Source: an uncultured Lachnospiraceae bacterium (lineage in GTDB: Bacteria; Bacillota; Clostridia; Lachnospirales; Lachnospiraceae). From it: 35,696 nucleotides of DNA. Under the pieces are notes generated by a model, which had not been told where the DNA came from, searched no databases, and worked only from the letters and a program-made list of their open reading frames with translations. Position 1 is the stretch's first letter. Each line of letters begins with the position of its first letter. Location: the NCBI GenBank assembly GCA_902767015.1, contig CACXFV010000020.1:1-35696 (forward strand), in the 5' to 3' direction. Below are positions 1 through 8,683 of the stretch, one piece after another. The translations under genes and the position numbers were made by a program.

Positions 1-106
1 ATAAGCTTTTCTTTTGAATTTTATTTGGCGGATACGCCACACCGACGAAATGCGAAGCATTTTGGAGGTTGGCTCTGAACAGTTACAATATTTATAAATT
101 TTTATT
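1..106. other. Intergenic edge with two small inverted repeats
   Basis: No gene is seen here. Two short hairpins lie downstream of the Uma2 gene: GGCG-gata-CGCC at 27-38 and AAATGC-gaa-GCATTT at 48-62. They are close together and could be part of a small dispersed repeat or a weak transcription end. A second copy is not visible in the window, so the repeat idea is untested. Confidence 0.3.
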
Positions 107-601
107 TTAGTAATTAGAAAAATCAAATATATAATCAAAGTCAATTTTTATATTAGGAAAAGATAATATATTTAAATCTTCTTTATTTCGTTCATTAATT
201 TTATCATGCAATAAATATTTATTGCCATAATCATCTAATAAATATCTTTCTATTTCTCTTTTTCTCCAGTCAATTAACCAGTATTCTTCGACACCTATTT
301 TACAATAAAGATCCATTTTTTCATTTCTATCAATATTTTCTGTAGAGTCAGATAAAACTTCTACTATAAATCTTGGTATTCCGCAATACCCAAGTCCTTT
401 TCTTTTTTTATCATCACAGAGAATTGATATATCCGGAAATCTATCTTTCCAATTTTCTTCTTCCCATCTATACCATTGTTCTCTCATTATTTTACATTTT
501 GTATTCTTAAAAAACGGACTAACCTCTGCTACTATATGATCCATTACTGCACCATGTTCCGGGGATTCATAAGACATATCTTTTATAGCTAATTCTGACA
601 T
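107..601 (-). CDS. Uma2 family endonuclease-like protein (PD-(D/E)XK fold)
   Basis: A 164-residue protein of the Uma2/DUF820 family, which has a restriction-endonuclease-like PD-(D/E)XK fold but no settled function. The family signature is visible: a PDIS segment near residue 56, then FIVEVLSDSTENIDRNEKM (about 78-96) and the GVEEYWLIDW strand (about 103-112), the usual catalytic core. The length is close to normal for the family. An AGGAGG site 8 bases upstream supports the ATG at 601. The protein is cytoplasmic, with no signal or membrane segment. It stands alone, about 120 bases from the next gene on the same strand. Such genes are numerous in Lachnospiraceae and cyanobacteria and often look mobile. 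Family assignment is secure; the cellular role is unknown. Confidence 0.85.
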   Translation of the reverse strand: MSELAIKDMSYESPEHGAVMDHIVAEVSPFFKNTKCKIMREQWYRWEEENWKDRFPDISILCDDKKRKGLGYCGIPRFIVEVLSDSTENIDRNEKMDLYCKIGVEEYWLIDWRKREIERYLLDDYGNKYLLHDKINERNKEDLNILSFPNIKIDFDYIFDFSNY

Positions 602-719
602 AATCTAATCCTCCTATTTGGTCAAGTGCTTTGTCCTTATCTTTCAAGAATTTTTCTGTTGAGATTATTATATCATCATTACAGGATTTTGCAAGAAAAT
701 CTGTTGCCGCCTGCAAAAA

Positions 720-2471
720 TTATGCATCGCCTTCTGTACCGTCTCCGATCAACACCTTTTTCCCTTCAAAAGCAAAGCCGTATTTCCTGATATGCGCTTC
801 CGTAAAACCGAGACTTATAAGCTCTGCCCCATAGTTTTTATCTTCAATCTGCTTTAGTGCCGCCTGCACTGTTGCTGCCAGATTCGCCTCGCGCTTTTCC
901 CTTCTCACCTTAAATTCAATGATAATGGCGTCCTGACTTCCCTGTGCACTGCTTCTGTCTTTCGGGTAGATCATGATATCATACCTTCCGAACCCACTCT
1001 CTCTGTTAGACTTCACCTCGTACCGGTCTGACATATCAACCATCAACCCCAGCACAAAGCCATGGTAGAATCGCTCCGGCTCACTTTTTCTAAAAGCCTT
1101 TTCCCCTGTTCCGCCGGTGTCAAAGCTGCTGAATACCTGCAAAGAGATTCGCTCCATATATTCATTCATCATATCCACATCGCCGAGCAGCAATGCCTTG
1201 ATAAAATCATTATAGCTGCTTCTCACACTGCCAAACCAGTCACTGACCATACGGAAAAACATTTTCCTTACTTCTTCATTCGTCAGGGCAAGCTGATACA
1301 GCGCATATCCGCTTCCGGCGCTTTCTTCCTCCGCCTGATAAGAAAGCACCTTCAGATAGCCTGTCGCCAAAAGCAGACTCCAGATAGCACTTTCGTTAGT
1401 ATCCAGATTGTTATAGACAATCTGTTCATCAACCGGCACCTCTATAATCTCTCCGTGAAGCAGCTTTTCAAAGGTCTTCTTGCAATCCACATCGCCCTCT
1501 CTGATCAGCTTTCCCACCAGACTGTTGGAGCTTGTGTTTGCCCAGTAGGTTGACAATTTACCTTCTTTCAGATAATTGATGATCGACCACGGATTATAGA
1601 TATCCTTTTCCTCTCCAAAGACAAAACCATCATACCAGTACTTTACCCCGTCTTTGTCCGTCAGTCCCATCTCGTCCATCGCCGCAAAGACTTCTTTCTC
1701 CGTAAAACCAAAGGCTGTCGCATACCGGCTGCTGGTGGTGGTGACCACCGCCAGATTATTCAGATCAGAGAAAATGGATTCCTTGCTCACTCTGGTAATT
1801 CCCGTCATCACAGCACGTTCATAATGTGGATTGGTCTTGAAGGTAGAATTGAACAGGCTTCGGATAAAGGCGGTAAATTCATTCCAATAACCGTGTACAT
1901 AAGCCTCCTGCATAGGCGTATCATACTCATCCAACAATATGATCGCTTTTTTTCCATAGTGCTTGTACAGATAAGACGCCAGATAATAGATTGCTCTCTT
2001 TGCATCCTCAACTGAAACACCGGACATCATCCGCTTAATATATTCCTTTTCCTCTGCCAGCAATTTCTCCGAATCCAGCAGCTCACTGTGACGCTGATAC
2101 TGTTCCTTAAGAATGTCACAGATAGATGCGATCGTTTCGACACAGGTAACTTCTTTCACATCCGCAAAGGACAGGCTGATCACCGGATAACTTCCCTGCA
2201 GATCTCGGTATTCCTTCTCCTGCCAGATCTTAAGACCTTCAAACAAGTCTGAACGTTTTTCGTAGCGATTGGAAAAAAATGCTTCCAGCATGCTAATATT
2301 CAACGTCTTTCCAAAACGGCGAGGTCTGGCAATCAGGGTTACCTTATCACCACTTTCCCACCACTGTCTGATAAAATCCGTTTTATCCACATAAAAGCGA
2401 GCTTCCGTGATCATTTCCTCAAAATTCTGTATTCCGATCGCCACAGTTCTTCCCATTTTACTTTTTGCCAT
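720..2471 (-). CDS. AAA-ATPase-like / PD-(D/E)XK nuclease domain protein (DUF1703 type)
   Basis: A 583-residue protein of the common AAA-ATPase_like plus DUF1703 architecture. The N-terminal part has the family's Walker A variant ARPRRFGKT at about 49-57 and a Walker B LLDEYDTPM at about 181-189. The C-terminal part carries the nuclease-like core GFGRYDIMIYP followed by AIIIEFKV. The chosen ATG at 2471 starts the sequence MAKSKMGRTVAIGIQNFEEM, which matches how these proteins begin, and has AGAGG about 9 bases upstream. An upstream ATG at 2546 would add 25 basic residues without an SD. The family occurs in many near-identical copies in Bacteroides and Lachnospiraceae genomes. Its function is unproven; mobile-element or defence roles have been suggested. 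Confidence 0.85.
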   Translation of the reverse strand: MAKSKMGRTVAIGIQNFEEMITEARFYVDKTDFIRQWWESGDKVTLIARPRRFGKTLNISMLEAFFSNRYEKRSDLFEGLKIWQEKEYRDLQGSYPVISLSFADVKEVTCVETIASICDILKEQYQRHSELLDSEKLLAEEKEYIKRMMSGVSVEDAKRAIYYLASYLYKHYGKKAIILLDEYDTPMQEAYVHGYWNEFTAFIRSLFNSTFKTNPHYERAVMTGITRVSKESIFSDLNNLAVVTTTSSRYATAFGFTEKEVFAAMDEMGLTDKDGVKYWYDGFVFGEEKDIYNPWSIINYLKEGKLSTYWANTSSNSLVGKLIREGDVDCKKTFEKLLHGEIIEVPVDEQIVYNNLDTNESAIWSLLLATGYLKVLSYQAEEESAGSGYALYQLALTNEEVRKMFFRMVSDWFGSVRSSYNDFIKALLLGDVDMMNEYMERISLQVFSSFDTGGTGEKAFRKSEPERFYHGFVLGLMVDMSDRYEVKSNRESGFGRYDIMIYPKDRSSAQGSQDAIIIEFKVRREKREANLAATVQAALKQIEDKNYGAELISLGFTEAHIRKYGFAFEGKKVLIGDGTEGDA

Positions 2472-2663
2472 CTGCTTCGCCTCTTTTCTATTATTCCTTC
2501 CCTGTGATCTTTTTACGATTATACCATTCCGCTGATGACAAAACAATGGCTATTTTACCATTTCACCAACTAAAAATAAACACTGAAAATGAACCAATAC
2601 AGAGAACGTAATGTGAGTATTTTTTTGTATTATCATTTTGCTGATTGCACACCACATTTTTTA

Positions 2664-2692
2664 TTGCCTATTTTGTATCTTTCGTTTATAAT
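2664..2692 (+). promoter_or_regulatory. Sigma-A type promoter for the flagellin-like gene
   Basis: TTGCCT (2664-2669) and TATAAT (2687-2692) are separated by exactly 17 bases. Transcription would begin near 2699 and give a leader of about 100 bases that contains a small inverted repeat, GCAGAA-t-TTCTGC (2705-2717), ahead of the AGGAGG site. A housekeeping promoter is unusual for a flagellin, which is normally transcribed by the flagellar sigma factor; I see no convincing flagellar-sigma site. Confidence 0.6.
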
Positions 2693-2799
2693 AAATTTAC
2701 AGAGGCAGAATTTCTGCTTAGCAAAAAAATTTTGAAAAAAACTGTTCATTTATTTATTACAATGTATAGGTAAAAAATTTTTAGGAGGAGGCGTAACCC

Positions 2800-3552
2800 A
2801 TGAGTAGTATATCAGGTGTAAACGGAGTAAATTACGGTGCTTTTGCCAGTGGAATAAAATTGCAGTCCGCTTCTGACGGAGCCGCAGAGATGGCGATCAC
2901 CGAAAAGGAAGATTCCCAGATCAAAGGCTATGAAGCCGGTGCGAATAACATTGGCTCCGCCAAAGATGCCATCAACATTTCCGATGCAGCTCTCGGAAGC
3001 ATTACCGATTATCTGCAGAGGATCCGCGAGCTGGCTCTTTCTTCCATGAATGCGACGGTTTCCGATTCTGACAAGCAGAGTATCCAGTCAGAGATTGACC
3101 AGATGAAAAGCGGCATTGCCGATGTGGCTTCCCAGACACAGTATAACACGAAGAATCTTTTGGACGGCAGTAACAACAGTTTTCAGATTGCTACCGATCC
3201 TAACGGCGGCTCATCAACCGTCAGCACAGTCAATGCAACGCTGGAATCACTCGGCATTGCCGATTTCGACGTAACAGGAGATTTTGATTTGAGCAAGATT
3301 GATGATGCCATCGCTAAGATTTCCGATGGCAGAAGTACTATGGGCGCACAGTCTAACGGATTAGAATATCTTGAACGATTAAACAGCACAGCTGCCTATA
3401 ATCATACTGCTGCCAAGAGTAAGCTGGAAGATCTCGACTATCCACAGGCAATTGAGGAAAAGAAAAAGCAGGAGGTTCTTCAGCAATATGCGATCATGAT
3501 GCAGAAGAAAAAGCAGGAGGAAGAGCAGCAGAAACTCAATCTTTTTCAGTAA
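2800..3552 (+). CDS. Divergent short flagellin-like protein
   Basis: A 250-residue protein of the flagellin/FlgL family. Residues about 18-120 align with the flagellin N-terminal region: SGIKLQSASDGAAEMAITEK corresponds to the usual SGxxINxAxDDAAGLxISEK, followed by IRELALSSMNATVSDSDKQ and an NTKNLLDG segment. The first roughly 20-30 residues that normally form the hydrophobic D0 helix are replaced by a short Ser/Gly/Asn stretch. The C-terminal D0 helix is present in outline (EVLQQYAIMMQ) but carries many Lys, Glu and Gln residues and ends NLFQ. Because D0 mediates filament packing, this may not be an ordinary filament subunit. An AGGAGG site precedes the ATG. No other flagellar gene is nearby. 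Flagellin homology is clear; the function is not. Confidence 0.8.
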   Translation: MSSISGVNGVNYGAFASGIKLQSASDGAAEMAITEKEDSQIKGYEAGANNIGSAKDAINISDAALGSITDYLQRIRELALSSMNATVSDSDKQSIQSEIDQMKSGIADVASQTQYNTKNLLDGSNNSFQIATDPNGGSSTVSTVNATLESLGIADFDVTGDFDLSKIDDAIAKISDGRSTMGAQSNGLEYLERLNSTAAYNHTAAKSKLEDLDYPQAIEEKKKQEVLQQYAIMMQKKKQEEEQQKLNLFQ

Positions 3553-3571
3553 ATCATGCCGAATGCATAAT

Positions 3572-3624
3572 AAAATCCGTCATATAGCATGTATGATATC
3601 AGCTTATGCTATATGACGGATTTT
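3572..3624. terminator. Perfect 19-bp intrinsic terminator
   Basis: The arms 3572-3590 and 3606-3624 are perfect inverted repeats of 19 bases around a 15-base loop. The plus-strand side ends in a T run after ...GACGG. It lies 20 bases after the flagellin-like stop codon. The minus-strand side also ends in TTTT, so it may terminate the convergent wall-protein gene as well. Confidence 0.88.
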
Positions 3625-3715
3625 TCATTTTTAATGTAATCATTCAGCCATAAACAGAAATACCCACAAATAACTGTAATGTTACATTTTCATGCCTGTA
3701 ATTGAAGTGAATGAA

Positions 3716-6700
3716 TTATTCTGTTTCATCTGACTCCTTTTTCTTTAACTTAAGTGTAAGTCCCAGAGCACCGAGCGCTGTCACCATTGCACTGAATATT
3801 CCCCAAATTCCGGTATTGTCTCCGGTCTTTACGGAATGATCAGACTTTGACAATTGATCAGCCGGCCGATTAGCCGCATTGGCATTACCCATTGCACTGT
3901 CACGGGACAAATTGTCAGATGCAATCTCATTATATGCACTGTTATCAGTACTATTATTCTCTGTGCTATTATTCTCTATACTATTAGTGCTATTATCGCT
4001 GCCTCTGTTGTCCGTATTATCGCTACCACTATTATTATTGTCATTTGTATTATCTTCCGGCTCATTGTTGCCATCCGGTGTTTCAACCTTTTCCCTAAGT
4101 GCTTCAACTGCAGCATTAAGGGCTGATGTAGCAGCATCTATTTCTTCCTGAGTCGCATCTAAATTATCATATACTGTATTTGCTGCCTTTAATGCCTGAT
4201 TAAATCCTTCTACAGTTTCATCGGTATACTTGTCTGTTTCGATTTCACCTGCTTTTTCAACCGCCTCTTCAAGCGCAGCTCTGTCCCCTGCTTCTTTAAT
4301 TACTGTTCCTGAAGCTGTAGGATATCCGTATGACTGAACTGTAACCTCATATTTTGCATTTTCAGGAAATAATGTCGTTCCCCTTTTGCCTGTTGTCGCT
4401 GCATCAAGATTTACTGTACCATCTTCATTAAAGAGTACTGAACCTGCATTATTGATAACCTCTCCATTTACGGAAACTGATGAAATATTACCGATGTAAT
4501 CTGCAAGAGCAATTCCCTCCGGCAATACAAGTGCATTATTCTCTATAGACGCTTTCTCATTTACAGATTCTGAATTAAGCACAAAATTGACAATCACATC
4601 CTCATATTCAGCATCCTTGAATACCAATGTATACTGTCCGACACCTGTATTCTCTGTCTTATTGATGGTAAGCACCTGAGTTGTATCAGTATCAGACGCT
4701 GATAAGTGATTTTCGCTATCTGATGGTCCGCCAGCCAATAATACCTTGGCTTCTTCAACTGCCTCTATTGTATAATCCTTACCTGCCTCAAGTGTTTTTC
4801 CCTTAAAGTCAGCCTTTGCAAGAAGATAATGATTACCTGAAGGAGCTGTAATCGTAATATTTACTTTTACTCCATCCTTGAACTCTGCATCACCCTCCAC
4901 TTCTGCCGTTATACCTTGCGTTTTTTCTGTCAGCAATGTCTTAACTTTTAATTCTGTTTCCACAACTATATCTGCGCCATCTTTTACAAGATAAGTAATC
5001 TTTTTGATGGTCTTACCCTGAATATCTGCAAATCTCTCATAATCAAGTACATTGCCATGTGGCTCTGTAAAGCCTTCTGTTGCTGCAAATGACATCTCGT
5101 AGGTCTGGAACCAAAGATTTTCAAGATGTGTAAGACCATACTTTACGCCATCCGAGGTTTCTAATACACAACCAAGGACATTTTCTCTCTCTACAGGATT
5201 ATAGATTGCATCATTCTTATAAAGACTGATGAGATAATCGCCCCATCTGCTGTCTGTCGATATCTGTGCTGTAATATTTTTATCAGTCTCAACCTCTGTT
5301 ACCATTTTGCTAAAGGTTCCGTCACCATTTAAGATCTTATATTCTGCAGGTGTGTCAGCACCCTCTTCTATTAGTGTTGCATTCTTGACAAATTCTAATA
5401 CCTTATTGTTACTTGTCTGATTTTTCTCAATTGCATCTGATGCCTTAGCATATAAATCTGCCGGAATTGCAATATTGACATCTTTAAGTCCCTCAATGTC
5501 TACGCCGTTTTCTTTTTCCGTATAATAAGTTGCTGCAAAATTCTTAGATTTCTGGGTAGTAGCACTGCTGACTGCATCATACATACCCTTATCACGATAT
5601 CCGGCAGTGCTGACTTTATCCTCTGCCGTCAGATCAAGGTTTGGAGACTCCTTTACCTCTGTCAGTTCTCCATAATAGAAATCTGCATATGGCATATTCA
5701 CTGTTGCATACACATACTTATCAACCTTCTTTGTCACTTTACCTGATGCTGTCGGATATCCATCTGACTCAATAACAACCTCGTAATCGCCGTAATCAGG
5801 AAATAAGGTTGTCGCCCCACGGCCTTTTGTTGCTGCCAGCAGGTTGATGGTTCCATCTTCATTGCAGATAACAGCTGCTGCATTATTAACTGCCTTTCCA
5901 TTTACCTTGACTGCCGATATATTCTTAATATATGCGATTGTATCCACATCCTTAGGCAATACCAGTTTATTATCTTCTATTTCAGCTTTCTCATTTACCT
6001 GCTCTGAATTCAGTATAAATTCAGCCGTTACATCCTCATATTCTGCATCCTTAAAATTAACTGTATACTTACCAACACCTGTATTATCAGTCTCATTAAT
6101 TGTAATAACACCATCTGCATATGTATAATCTGTACCTGCGCTAAGTATCTTTCCTCCAAAAGTAATTGTATTGATTGTATATGTGTCTGCAGGTGTTGTA
6201 TTCTTAACATCAACCTTTTCACCACCCTGATACAGTGCTGCCTCTGTCTGTGGTGTTAACTCGATTGTCTGCCCATTATCAAGTAACTTCTTAACCTTTA
6301 AATTTGTGTTAATGACTACATCTGTTCCATCTTTTACAAGATAAGTGATCTTTTTAATGGTTTTGCCCTGAATATCTGCAAATCTCTGATGATCTAACAC
6401 ATTTCCATGCGGCTCTGTAAAGCCTTCCGTTACCGCAAACGAGAACTCATAGGTCTGGAACCAAAGATTTTCAAGATGTGTAAGACCATACTTTGCACCA
6501 TCCGCTGTTTCAAGTATGCAGCCCAACATTTCCTCTCTTGTCAGCGGATTGTAGGTTGCTCCATCTTTATACAGACTAATCAGATAATCTCCCCACACAC
6601 TACCTGTTGCTATTGTTGCTGTAATCTCTGTATCTTCTTTTACCTCAGTTACCATCTTTGTGAGTGTTCCATCGCCATTTAATACCTTATACTCTGACGG

Positions 6701-7528
6701 TGCCTCTGCATCCTCGTCGAGTAATGTCACATTACTTACAATGTCTAAAAGCTTATTATTGCAGGCGGTCTTATCAGCTATTGCAGACTTTGCCTTCTTG
6801 TAGAGACTCTTAGGAATTGCAACATATACATCCTTAATTCCTTCAATATCAACTCCATTTTCCTTCTCTGTATAATAATAGGTTGCCGCAAAATTCTTAG
6901 ACTTGTTTGTTGTTGCACTGCTGACTGCGTCATAGATACCTTTTTCACGATATCCTGCTTCTGTCACCTTATCTGCTGCCTCCAAATCTATATCTGCTGA
7001 TTCTTTAACATCATTTAACTCTCCATAATAGAAATCTGCATACGGAAGATTGACCGTTCCATATACATAACCTGTATCATCTTCTTTTACAGGTGCCTGC
7101 CTGATAGCATCAAGTGCGGCCTCTTTGATTGCTGATGATACAATCGTTGCGCTTGAAACAGTATCGCACTTTTCTATTGTCTCTACTGTTGCCGGCTGAC
7201 CCTTAAGCTGCGTAAGTATACCTTTCCTTTTAGACGTATTACTGTTCAATGCACCATTTAAATAGGAATCATTATTGGTGCTGTACGTATCACCTGTTTT
7301 CACTGTCAAGTTGTCTATAAGCCCATCTTTTACAACAATACTTACTGTAACATCATAGTCATCCCACTCCCATTCTTCCGGCTCATCATTGACTACATTG
7401 TACGCCTTAGAAGATGTATATGTACCATCTGCTGCTACTTCACTACCTGTTACGGCAAGACCTTGTACAGGGCAAGATGCTGCCACCATCGATAAAGCCA
7501 TAATACCGGCAAAACCTTTTGTAAGCAT
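3716..7528 (-). CDS. Cell-wall-anchored protein: FMN_bind-like domain, two Tp47-like modules, FIVAR domain, KTGD sorting signal
   Basis: A 1270-residue secreted protein. Order of parts: signal peptide (about 1-25); FMN_bind-like domain (about 35-142) with the flavinylation-like motif DTVSSAT at 122-128; two long modules (about 153-600 and 604-1078) that repeat with a period near 450 residues (HLENLWFQTYE at 351 and 801); a FIVAR-like helical domain (about 1082-1147); an Asn/Asp/Ser-rich spacer; then KTGD (1234-1237), a hydrophobic segment and KLKKK, a sortase signal of the KTGD type. Each module opens with YADFYYGEL and then YDAVSSAT. This closely resembles the N-terminus of Treponema pallidum Tp47 (YADYWAGEL, then DAVSRAT) and the Tp47 domain family. 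It follows the ApbE/FMN cluster on the same strand but behind a hairpin, so it may have its own promoter. The start is problematic; see the 7533-7561 entry. Confidence 0.8.
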   Translation of the reverse strand: MLTKGFAGIMALSMVAASCPVQGLAVTGSEVAADGTYTSSKAYNVVNDEPEEWEWDDYDVTVSIVVKDGLIDNLTVKTGDTYSTNNDSYLNGALNSNTSKRKGILTQLKGQPATVETIEKCDTVSSATIVSSAIKEAALDAIRQAPVKEDDTGYVYGTVNLPYADFYYGELNDVKESADIDLEAADKVTEAGYREKGIYDAVSSATTNKSKNFAATYYYTEKENGVDIEGIKDVYVAIPKSLYKKAKSAIADKTACNNKLLDIVSNVTLLDEDAEAPSEYKVLNGDGTLTKMVTEVKEDTEITATIATGSVWGDYLISLYKDGATYNPLTREEMLGCILETADGAKYGLTHLENLWFQTYEFSFAVTEGFTEPHGNVLDHQRFADIQGKTIKKITYLVKDGTDVVINTNLKVKKLLDNGQTIELTPQTEAALYQGGEKVDVKNTTPADTYTINTITFGGKILSAGTDYTYADGVITINETDNTGVGKYTVNFKDAEYEDVTAEFILNSEQVNEKAEIEDNKLVLPKDVDTIAYIKNISAVKVNGKAVNNAAAVICNEDGTINLLAATKGRGATTLFPDYGDYEVVIESDGYPTASGKVTKKVDKYVYATVNMPYADFYYGELTEVKESPNLDLTAEDKVSTAGYRDKGMYDAVSSATTQKSKNFAATYYTEKENGVDIEGLKDVNIAIPADLYAKASDAIEKNQTSNNKVLEFVKNATLIEEGADTPAEYKILNGDGTFSKMVTEVETDKNITAQISTDSRWGDYLISLYKNDAIYNPVERENVLGCVLETSDGVKYGLTHLENLWFQTYEMSFAATEGFTEPHGNVLDYERFADIQGKTIKKITYLVKDGADIVVETELKVKTLLTEKTQGITAEVEGDAEFKDGVKVNITITAPSGNHYLLAKADFKGKTLEAGKDYTIEAVEEAKVLLAGGPSDSENHLSASDTDTTQVLTINKTENTGVGQYTLVFKDAEYEDVIVNFVLNSESVNEKASIENNALVLPEGIALADYIGNISSVSVNGEVINNAGSVLFNEDGTVNLDAATTGKRGTTLFPENAKYEVTVQSYGYPTASGTVIKEAGDRAALEEAVEKAGEIETDKYTDETVEGFNQALKAANTVYDNLDATQEEIDAATSALNAAVEALREKVETPDGNNEPEDNTNDNNNSGSDNTDNRGSDNSTNSIENNSTENNSTDNSAYNEIASDNLSRDSAMGNANAANRPADQLSKSDHSVKTGDNTGIWGIFSAMVTALGALGLTLKLKKKESDETE

Positions 7529-7532
7529 ATCA

Positions 7533-7561
7533 TTTTTTTGTTCATTTCTAGTATTTCCTCC
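7533..7561 (-). promoter_or_regulatory. Ribosome binding site and A7 tract giving an out-of-frame start
   Basis: On the minus strand a strong GGAGG (7557-7561) is followed 11 bases later by an ATG at 7545-7543 that reads MNKKM, but in a different frame from the long gene. The in-frame ATG at 7528 is 28 bases from the SD, too far. Between them lies a run of seven A (plus-strand T at 7533-7539). With eight A the first ATG would read straight into the gene as MNKKNDMLTKGF, a normal signal peptide start. This is either a sequencing length error, an inactivating or phase-variable tract, or a site of transcriptional slippage. Confidence 0.6.
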
Positions 7562-7603
7562 ATTCTTTCAATCTTTAAAAATTTATGCTTAAAATTTATA
7601 TAC

Positions 7604-7630
7604 AAAAATTACAGTTGAAGACCTGTAATT
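7604..7630 (-). terminator. Candidate terminator between the redox cluster and the wall-protein gene
   Basis: Arms 7607-7614 and 7623-7630 form an 8-bp stem (AATTACAG/CTGTAATT) with an 8-base loop. On the minus strand it is followed by TTT. A second, weaker hairpin AGTCAG/CTGACT lies at 7653-7670. The T run is short, so termination may be partial, letting some transcripts continue into the wall-protein gene. Confidence 0.4.
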
Positions 7631-7700
7631 AAAGTATCAGGAAACTAATATAAGTCAGCATAACCTGACTAATATATTAACAAATGTTAAAATAGTATAT

Positions 7701-8123
7701 TTATTCCAATCTGCATGTATAGGACTGCATCACCGGAACAATTCTTGATGATAGAAGTCCTATGATAAAACCTGTGACTGCACCTGCTATCAGAAGAACA
7801 GGAATATAGGCAATCAATTTCATATTTTCTACCAATATCATGGCAACAATGAGCTGACCTATATTGTGGCTTACTCCACCTGCAAGGCTGTATGCAATTG
7901 ACATCACATTGCCAAAGAGTATTCCAACCAAAACAATTCTTACAGCAGAGATTACCATCACCTCTCTTGTCCACATTATATAAAGTCCTACCACTACTAC
8001 TATATTTGCAATGCCAAGCTTTACCCCAGGTATTCCAAAATCAATAGGAAGTAAAGCTTCTACATAACTGAATATCATTGCTAATGCAATAAGCATAGCA
8101 CAGTATGCAACTTTCTTACTCAT
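7701..8123 (-). CDS. Gx transporter family protein (EetB / heptaprenyl diphosphate synthase component I-like), internally shortened
   Basis: A 140-residue integral membrane protein of the Gx-transporter/HepS component I family. Recognisable signatures are LLPIDFGIPGVKLGIANIVV (about 24-43), RIVLVGILFGNVMSIAYSLAGG (about 62-83) and HNIGQLIVA. Family members that I know are about 165-170 residues; here the stretch that normally lies between two AGG segments, about 25 residues including most of a membrane helix, is missing without a frameshift. A relative (EetB) sits in the Listeria flavin-based extracellular electron transfer locus, and others occur beside Rnf-like genes. GGAGG lies 8 bases before the ATG. 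It is the last gene of the apbE/FMN run. Family call good; transport substrate unknown; possibly impaired. Confidence 0.75.
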   Translation of the reverse strand: MSKKVAYCAMLIALAMIFSYVEALLPIDFGIPGVKLGIANIVVVVGLYIMWTREVMVISAVRIVLVGILFGNVMSIAYSLAGGVSHNIGQLIVAMILVENMKLIAYIPVLLIAGAVTGFIIGLLSSRIVPVMQSYTCRLE

Positions 8124-8172
8124 ATACTAATCCTCCAAATATCAATGAATTTGAACTGTTCAGTGGAATTCA

Positions 8173-8670
8173 CTATAAGCCAATCCACATTAATAAGCAA
8201 AACAATAATATTGCCCTGAATAAGGTGAACAGTACCTCATTACCCTTTAATTCATGGATTCCACAATGTATATTTGACTTAGGACAAATATCTATACACT
8301 TCTGGCACTGAAAACAGTCACCTCTTCCCTCCAAAGAACCTTTGCAGGGCAGTCCTATGTCTGAAGAACATTTTTTTGTACATGCTGCATCTCCAAGTGT
8401 TCCAAATGCACAGGCAAATCCACTGAAAAATCTTCCAAATACAATTGTATACAGACACAAAACAATCAGTACTGTCACAAATGAGGTAAGTTCAACCTCT
8501 TTTCCAAGACCAATCTGTGTAAATATGTATTTAACCCCGCCAAATGCGGCAGTAAATGCAGACGGAAGAAGTATAAAATATAATAATTGTATAGTTGCCC
8601 TTAAATATATATGCAGTTTTTTCTTCTGTTTAACAGAAAGATTTTTTATGTCTAATTTTTGTTTTTGCAT
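8173..8670 (-). CDS. Membrane-bound 4Fe-4S protein, NapH/NosR-like
   Basis: A 165-residue membrane protein with about three hydrophobic segments (roughly 25-48, 60-80 and 147-164). Between the second and third is a full [4Fe-4S] ferredoxin motif C119-x2-C122-x2-C125-x3-C129-P. Ahead of it, GRFFSGFACAFGTLGDAAC resembles the GRxFCGWxCPxGxLQD segment of NapH/NosR proteins but lacks the usual first Cys; further Cys at 97, 101 and 109 may bind metal. The start at 8670 is chosen because AGGTG lies just upstream and it follows the previous stop by 13 bases; an upstream ATG (8721) would overlap that gene. Likely role: moving electrons between cytoplasmic or quinone donors and the extracytoplasmic flavoproteins encoded upstream. 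Role is inferred from context. Confidence 0.72.
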   Translation of the reverse strand: MQKQKLDIKNLSVKQKKKLHIYLRATIQLLYFILLPSAFTAAFGGVKYIFTQIGLGKEVELTSFVTVLIVLCLYTIVFGRFFSGFACAFGTLGDAACTKKCSSDIGLPCKGSLEGRGDCFQCQKCIDICPKSNIHCGIHELKGNEVLFTLFRAILLFCLLMWIGL

Positions 8671-8683
8671 CGCTACACCTATT

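Noticed and set aside
1062-1553. Plus-strand frame opposite the AAA-ATPase gene
   Set aside because: Shadow of a well-recognised gene, with no SD or homology.
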